64,000 bases of DNA, taken from positions 744,001 through 808,000 of the forward strand of contig OY829943.1 of assembly GCA_963692465.1 (NCBI GenBank). Direction: 5' to 3'. Under the pieces are notes generated by a model. It did not search any database and had not been told where the DNA came from. It worked only from the letters and a program-made list of their open reading frames with translations. This document shows positions 39,001 through 48,000 of the stretch, piece after piece; positions within the stretch are counted from its first letter, which is position 1, and each line of letters begins with the position of its first letter. Position numbers and translations under genes: made by a program. This DNA is from JAUZOB01 sp963692465 (lineage in GTDB: Bacteria > Bacteroidota > Bacteroidia > Bacteroidales > Prolixibacteraceae).

Positions 39001-42000
39001 CCATCCACACCTGCCTTATGCTGAATGGTAAACGTCGGACAAATCTTAAAGCTCGTTACATTTGTACTGTATACCGTTCCCCTGTTGTTCGTCGCATAAG
39101 CTCTTACATAATAGGTCGGCCCTTCTGTTAAACCACTCAGGGTTCCTGTAAATGTTCCGGTCCCTTTTCCTCCTGGAATTACATTATCACTGGTCTGAGG
39201 TGCTACGCCTGTCGTATTCCAGCAGATGCCACGATCGGTTACAGTGCTTCCTCCATCCAATGATACCGTTGCTGTTGCCGTCGCACTGTTCCCAGTTATC
39301 GCACTCGTCGGTATCGAAGCATCGCTAATCGACGCTTTCAGTAACACAATCTGACTCTCATCCGTCAGACACCTTACAGGTAATGCACTCGCCTTATCCA
39401 TATAATTGATAGCACTGCTGCTTCCTGTCATCGATAATACGTAACCGCTCATATAATAACTATAGTATGTGCCATAATAGTATGGATTGTAAGTCTGCAC
39501 TACATCCTGGGTACTACTCCAATAAGCCCCAGCTGCTCCTCGCGAATTCAAGGTTCCATTGTTATAATTCAAATAACCGGCTTCATGTAACTTCAACTCC
39601 GAAGAATACGCAGTCGTGGCACTTGACCAGTTCCGCGGAGACCCATTTATATTACTCCATTCTGTATTCGTCGGTAAGCGCCACCCGGTACCCAATTCTG
39701 TCGCACAAGGATCATTCGCCGGTAACCAGTCACTGCTCTCTACTATGCAATTTGTCCAAGAGGTCCATGTATTCCATGGCGTATAATTTGTCCCGTCATG
39801 CTTGTAGCCCTGACTCCGGTTGAACTGGTAGTACCAGCCTGCTGATGCTTCTGTTGCGTCACTTACGGTACTCGCCTGCTGATCGGATCCTAAATTCTGT
39901 GCTATCCAGCAATGTGCAGCTCCGGACATCGTCGAACTCACTTCCTTATACGTTACTGTCTTTGTTACCGGTGCACCGTTAATACCTGCCGTATGAATAA
40001 CCGTCATATCCGGGCATAACCGGAAGACTGTCTGTACGCCATAACCTACTCCGGCTGTGTTCGTCGCATAGGCTCTTACGTAATAGGTCGTATTCGTTGT
40101 CAGACCGCTCATCGTATCCGTAAAAGTTCCTGTACCGTTGGCAACATCGGCTACTTTACTGTCTGTTATCGACGGATTACCAGTCGTATTCCAGCAGAAA
40201 CCTCTGCCGGTTATCGAACTCCCGCCATCAAACATGATGTAGGCTTTACCGTCTATCGTGTTGCTCGTCTTTGTTCCATCAAGCACTACGACCTGGTTCA
40301 TGATCGGCACACTCGGATTGCTCGTATCATCACGAATACATCTTACCGGTAAGGCTGCTGTCTTACTCATCGTTGTCATTCCACTCGAACCTGAAGCAAG
40401 ACTCAAACAATTTCCAACCGTGCTCGTGCTCTGAGTACTGCTCCAGTAATAACCTGCACTACCACGCCCACTCAATGCACCTCCTGCTGTCAGATAACCT
40501 GCCTCATGAAGCTTCAATACCGAAGCAAAGGCATCCGATGCACTCTGCCAATTTTGTGGTGCGGCATCGGCTGCGGTCCACTCTGCATTCGTTGGCAAAC
40601 GCCATCCGCCGCCTAACTGCAACATACAAGGATCATTCGCCTGCAACCAGTCACTGTTCTCATTAACACTCGTATTCCAGATGACCGGGGTACGGACTCC
40701 TACAGTATACAAATAACCTTGGGAGTTATCAAACTGCCAGTACCATCCTGCCGAATCATCAATATTCTCTGATGCTGAAGCCGCCTGCAAGTCTGCTCCA
40801 AGATTCTTTGTAATCCAGCACTTAGAAGAACCCGATATATTCGTATTAACCGAATTATAAGTAACGGTTTTATTGACTGGTGCACCAGCAAGAACTGAAT
40901 GTGTTACTGAAACAGACAAACAGATTCTGAAGGTAGTCGCTTGTTGACTGTAGGATGTTCCTCCTGCATTTGTAGCATAAGCTCTTACATAATAGGTCGG
41001 CCCTTCCTGTAAACCAGATAAAGTAGCACTATAAGACCCAACAGCCGTTCCACTATCTGGTATTGTGTTATCTGTAGTAGTTGGATTACCTGTCGTATTC
41101 CAGCAAATTCCCCGAACAGAAACCGGAGCACCACCAGTATCTGTCACAGCAGCAGTAGCAACCGCAGTTGTGTTAGTCATCGTCTCTGCAGGAATTGTTA
41201 CATTACTTACTGTCGGAGGTGTTGGCAATGTAGTAAACGTAACCTGGTTTCCATAAACCGTTCCCTGAGTATTCGTAGCATAAGCTCGAACATAGTAAGT
41301 AGTATTGGCCGTTAAACCAGTAATGTTTTCAGAATAAGAACCTATCCCTCCGGCAGCATCTATAATTGATTTATTCGGACTCGCGGTTGTCGGAGAACCA
41401 GTCGTATTCCAGCAAATTCCCCGTTGAGAAACTGTTGCTCCGCCATCAGTAGTAATGCTTCCTCCTCCTGTTGCTGTTGTACTAGTAATAGAAGAAATAG
41501 CTGCAGTCGTTATTGAAGGCAATGTTAAGGTGGTGAAACTCTGTTGATCACCATAAACCATTCCTTGTGTATTCTGCGCATAAGCACGTACATAATAAAC
41601 CGTTCCTCCGGTTAAACCGGTAATTGTACAATTAAAGTTTCCTATTCCGGTTCCATTATCAATGAAGCTTCCCCCTTCTACGGTCGGAGTCGGAGTTGTA
41701 CTCCAGCTAACACCTCTCCGTGTAACAGAAGCACCCCCGTCACTCGAAATATTTCCACCACAAACTGCAGATACTCCTGTAACAGAAGATGGGACATTTG
41801 TCGCAATCGTTGCTGCTACCGGTAATGGAGTTGTAGTAAAGGTAGCAGGAGTAGCACTGTATGCCGTTCCATTGGAATTAGTAGCATATGCCCAGACATA
41901 ATAAGTTGTACTCGGCAGTAAGCTGGATAAAGTCCCTCCTATTGAGGCGTCCATCTTATTGCTCAATGTATAATCACTGACATCAGGACTCTGTCCGGTA

Positions 42001-45000
42001 GTATTCCAACGTAATCCTTTGTCAAAAACAGGACTTCCACCATCACTAACCACAGAAGCAGAAGCATTTGCAGTAGTTGCCCCGATAGAACTAATTGTTA
42101 CGGCACTTAATGCCGGCGTAATCGACGAAGTAGTAAACGTCTGAACATCTCCGTAATAGTATTGTATCTGGCCACCAACTACATTACAAACGAATGCCTT
42201 TACATAATAAGTCGTTGCTGATGTTAATCCTGATATATCAAACGAATAGGCACCAAGATGGTTAGCCGTATTCGGATTCATTGCTTTCGCAGTAACACCT
42301 GCAACTGCCGTTCCCGCATAAGTTGGATTAGAATTAGTACTACTATAGCATACACCCCAGCTAACAAGTGATGAGTTTCCATCAGTTAACGCATTTCCAC
42401 CTATAACAGCAGCATCTTTGGTATAAGATGAGACAACCGTCGATACCGTTGCTGTTGCCAGTGTCGTAAAGGTAATCTGATTCCCATATGAAGTTCCATA
42501 GATATTACTTGCATAAGCTCTCACATAATAAGTTGTACCCGATGTCAGACTGATAAGAGTACTCGTATATCCGCCAGTCACCTGTGAAGGATCTGCAAGA
42601 TGAGCATCGCTAATCGTCGGCAAACTTGCAGTACTCCAACAAACACCGCGGGCAGTTATCGCAGATCCTCCTCCATTTGCAACAACACCACCGGTCACTG
42701 CTCCTGTTTTAGATATAGAACTTGCAGTCGTTGTTGTCACGGTTGGCAACCCCTTAGTCGTAAATATAGTAGGAGTAGAACTATAGCTTGTTCCAACACC
42801 ATTGGTTGCATAAGCCCAAATATAGTATTTCGTATTAGAGACCAAGCCTGCAAGAACACCGCTAATCGCAGTGCTACTGGTCGCTGTCGAAAGGACCTGA
42901 TCATCCGGACTTGGTAATACTCCGGATGTATTCCACCGTAATCCCTGATCAGCAATTGTCGATCCTCCATTATCTACAACGGTTGCTGTTCCCTTCGCTG
43001 ATGTCATTGCAATATCCGAGTCCACTACCGTAACACCTGAAACCTGAGGTAATTCTGCAGATGTCGTAAAGCTCTTAACCTCACCCTTACCAGTTCCTTT
43101 ACTATTCGTTGCGTAAGCCTGGACATAATAAGTTGTTGCTCTCGCTAAATTAGCCAACTGACTGGTAAAAGACCCTGTGTTTTTAATTCCATTCGCAGTT
43201 CCACTGGTAGGTGGATTGGTCGTTCCAAAATAAATACCACTCTGAGTAATCGAAGCTCCTCCTGCATCTAAAATCTCGCCGATTCCGGTAGCTGACGTAC
43301 TGGTAATAGAAGTTACGTCATCAGTTTTCACAGTTGGGATGTTAACATCCAGCGTCTTGAATGATACAGCACTTCCATATACCGTTCCAACAGCATTTGT
43401 TGCGTATGCCCGAACATAATAAGTGGTAGATTGAGTCAACCCCGTTAGTTGAGCAGTAAAACTACCAATAAAGCTTGTACTGGTGTCCACTGTCTTAGAA
43501 CAGTTTGCCCCGTCAATTGTCGGATCTGCATAAATACTCCAACAAATACCCCTGGCAAGAATAGGCATTCTTCCATCATCTGTAATCTGTCCGCCACTGC
43601 TGGCAGTTGTCACATTGATATTCGTAACCGGAGTTGTCGCAGTTAATGTTGGCGTAGATCCTGTCATAAAGGTCGTCTCCAACCCATAAGCAGTTCCTAT
43701 ATTATTGATAGCATATGCACGTACAAAATATTTTGTGTTCGGAGTTAATCCCTTTATTGTATGCATGAAAGTACAAACACTCAAACTATCTTCAGGAACA
43801 GCTTCTGTTGTTTTTGTAGTCAGTTTAGTGGTCGGGTTAGTACTGGTATCCCAGCATACACCACGAGAGGTAATCTGTGATCCACCATTACTGGTAACCT
43901 TCCCTGTTATATCGGCGCTTACTCCAACAATATTTGCGGCCCTTGTCGGATCCAAAACCGGAGAAGTCGGATACAGAGAAACCGTCACCTGATTTCCATA
44001 GGCAGTTCCGGCTGTATTGGTTGCATAAGCGCGAACATAATAGGTTGTACTTACGGCAAGTCCCGTAATAGTACTTGTATATGATCCTGTTCCTACACCA
44101 TCTTTAGTCCGATTATCCGTAACAGTACTCGGATCGAAATTTGGTACCGTCGACCAACAAACTCCACGCGAAGTAATCGAAGCACCTCCATCATTAGTTA
44201 TTTCTCCGCCCGTAACAGCAGTACTGCTGGAAGTTCCGGTAATAACATTCGTTGTAAGAGTCGGCAAAGCCGGTGGAGTTTTGAACGAAAGTTCATTTCC
44301 ATAGGCAGTTCCCTGTGCATTAGTCGCATAAGCCCGGACATAATAAGTTGTTGCAGGAGTCAGATTATTCATCTTACTAACAAACGGACTTCCGGCATCT
44401 CCTGTCGTTTTCGTTATTAACCCAATTGTCGGCTTGGAACTGGTGCTCCAGCACACACCCCGATTCAGAACAGCAGTTCCTCCATCACTGGTAATTGTTC
44501 CCCCACTTGCTGCAATATAGCCTGTTGATCCTGCAACCGGGGTTGTTGTTGTTAGCGTTGGAATAGTAAGCGTTGTAAAACTTATCGGATCACCATAAGC
44601 AAGTCCGACACTGTTTAGTCCATAAGCTCGCACATAATAGGTTGTTCCCGCTTTCAAATTCGGAATATTAAGTGTAAACTTCCCATTATCATAACCCGTC
44701 TGTGATACTTTATTCACAATCACGGTGTCCGGAACAAAATTAGAAAGTTCGCTCCACATAAATCCACGGGTAGTAACCGTCGCTCCACCATCATCATCAA
44801 TACTACCTGTACCTGTAACACTACTTCCAGTGACATTACTTACAGACGTCGTACTAATGACAGGTAATTGCGGATTAGCTGTTGTGAAACTAATCTGATT
44901 TCCATAGCCGGTACCTACCACATTCGTTGCGTAAGAACGTACATAATAAGTCGTGTTTCCAATTAATCCGGTTAACGAAGTACTATAACTTCCGATCGGA

Positions 45001-48000
45001 TAATTAATCCAGGAAGAGACATAGCCGTCATTATATACATAGTGTCTGACATAATCATTCGTGACATTAGTAGCTGTCTGAATGTCAGGAACAAAATCTT
45101 TTATTGTACTCCAGATAACTCCTCTTTTAGACAAATCAACTCCACCGTTATCTGTTATATTACCTCCGGTAACAGTCGAATTACATTTAATAGAAGTAGC
45201 AGTATTCGTAGTAAGAGTCGGCAACGATGGAGTTTTAAAGCTTACCATATCGCCATAAGAAATTCCCACTTTATTCTGGACATACGCATACACATAGTAA
45301 GTCGTATTTGCAGCAAGATCTTTAATGTTATCGGTAAATGCGCCGGTAAAATAACCTGTCTGTGCTGTTTTATTAACAGCTTCAGTTGTTGGATCAAATG
45401 CAGGATCAATACTCCAAACTTCTCCACGGGTTGTCACCATTGCTCCACCATCATCTGTTATTGTCCCACCGAAAGTAGCGGTTGTCCCCGAGGTCGGAGT
45501 TGGAATCGTTGTTTTGACCGTGGCCAGAACCGGAGGGAGAGTTGTAATGACTTCTTCATTAACAGAATAAGCCGTTCCAACCCCATTCGTTGCATAAGCT
45601 CTGACATGATAAGTTACACTTCCCTGCAACCCCGTAATCGTCTGAGTAAAACTTCCTATTCCTGTGCCACTGGATGTATGACTATCAGCTGTTGTCGGAC
45701 TACCGGTAGTATTCCAGCATACACCACTTGTCGTTACCGGAGTTCCGCCATCACTGGTAATATTCCCTCCATCAACGGCAGAATTTCTTGTAATATTTGT
45801 TGCATCTGAAGTGGTGAGCAGAGCTAACTGTGGTGTAACACAAGAGACTTCAGCTCCATAACCAGTTCCTACACTATTTGTGGCATAAGCTCTAACGTAA
45901 TAGGTTGTTCCTGGAGTTAATCCCGTCAATATTCCGGTGAAACTACCAAGATCCGTTTGAGTCGTTCGGCTAACAGATTGAGTGGCAGGATCAAATCCAG
46001 TAACAGTTCCACAGCATAATCCGGTTGTTGTAATCGGATCCCCACCATTATTTACGATAATTCCACCACCATTAATTGAGATTCCATTAGAACCACCTGT
46101 TGCAGCTTGGGTCTTAAGAGTTGGAATGACGGCTGGTGCTGTTTTAAATGTTACTTCATCACCATAAGCAGCTCCTGCAATATTAGTAGCATAAGCGCGC
46201 ACATAATAAGTTGTATTTCCTAACAGCCCATCTATTTCGTTAATAAAATTACCTATTCCAACCCCTCCTGTCGTGTGTGAATCTGTCGTAGTCGCACTTC
46301 CAGTTGTATTCCAGCATATTCCACTCGAAGTAACCATCACACCTCCATCACTCGTAATTGTACCACCGCTGACAGCCGAAATATTAGTAACAGATGTTGC
46401 TGGTGAAGTAATTATCGTTGGAGTTGTAAAAGTTGTAAAAGAAATTGGGTCTCCATATGCAATACCCTCACTATTAAACGCATAAGCTCGATAGTAATAA
46501 GTAGTCAAAGGAGTCAATCCTGTAATATCACAAGAGAAAGTTCCGTTCCCTCCTACATGTGCATCCTGATGATTATCAAAATAAGACGGATCCTTACTAG
46601 TCGACCAACATACTCCACGAAGAGTCACTTCTGCTCCACCATTGCTAACAATAGTCCCTCCCCCTGTTGCTGTCACTCCAGCAACATTGGTCGGATCAGA
46701 AGTAGTAACTGTTGCCAGCACAGGAGGAGCAGTTGTAAAAGAGACCTGGTTTCCATAAGCAATACCCGCACTATTTATAACAAAAGCTCTCAGGTAATAA
46801 GTGGTACTTCCCATCAAATTGTTTGCAATACTTACAAATGGATTTGTCCCTGTATAGATATTCGTAAAGTTATCATTAGTAGTTGGGGGCTCCATAACAC
46901 TCCAACATATTCCTTTGGTTCCTGAAGGATCACCTCCCGTATCGGTAACTGTACCACCAGACGTAGCACTAACGCTCGAAACATCCGTTACGAGAGTGGT
47001 AGTCAAAGACGCAATAGTAACCGGTGCCGTATGAACAACCACCAAATTACCATAAGTAACACCCACACTATTTATTGCATAAGCTCTTACATAATAAGTA
47101 GTTCCATTCCCAAGTAAACTACTAAGAGTTGTTGTAAAGTTATCAGTCCCGGTTCCACAGTTAATCCGACTATTCCCAATGGTTGGTAAATCATAATAGG
47201 TGTAAAGCGGATTATATAAATACCAGCACACACCTTTTTCTGTGATCGGTTGTCCGCCATCACTGATATTATTTCCACCTATATCAAACTTAGAGCTCAG
47301 AACATTAGTTGCAGCAGCCGTTGTAATTACAGGAAGCGAGGCAGTCTTAAATGTTACCTGGTCTCCATAACCAGTTCCGGTACTATTCGTTGCATAAGCT
47401 CTCAAATAGTAGGTTGTATTGGGAGATAAACCAGCAACATTACTAACAAAAGTTCCTTCGCCTGATCCTGTCGTAGTTTGAACAGTTTTAGGAGAATCAT
47501 CAATCGTTGGATTTTGATTCGTACTCCAACATACCCCAACATTTGTAAGTGTTTCTTCCGGATTAACCGTAACATCTCCTCCGCTAATAGCAGTAGAACC
47601 TGTAACAGAAGTAACAGGAGATGTAGTTACCGTAGCATGAGCTGTTGTTGTAAAATGCGTCCAGTTAGTATAAGTTGTTCCCACATTATTTGTGGCAAAT
47701 CCTCTAACATAATAGGTAGTACGGATTAACAATCCGGAAAGGTCATAATTAAAAGTTCCAATAGTAGAACCAGCCGGAGTATTAATTGGATGAACATCCA
47801 ACGTACCTGTTCCCCATTCTATTCCGCTTGAAGTTATAGGTGCACCACCATCATTTACAATGGTCATCTGTGTTGACGCAGAATTATTGTCAACATTGGT
47901 AATAGTAAGATCCATCGGGTTTATTACAGGCGCAGTTGCCGGAAGCGTTTGAAATGTAAGCATGTTCCCAAAAGCAGTTCCTTTACTGTTTTTTGCATAC

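Noticed and set aside
30006..40930. Diversity-generating retroelement targeting the lectin-like FISUMP domains
   Set aside because: Differences between copies are not limited to adenines in the coding strand, no reverse transcriptase gene lies in the window, and no separate template repeat was seen.
30889..40930. CRISPR array or insertion sequence as the source of the repeats
   Set aside because: Units are kilobases long, in frame and adjacent without spacers. There is no transposase and no terminal inverted repeat.
31193..46925. Many plus-strand open frames of 60-255 codons inside the giant gene, some repeated identically
   Set aside because: They are mirror frames of the repetitive giant gene. 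The identical ones follow the 2811-base repeat, and their residues show no family features.
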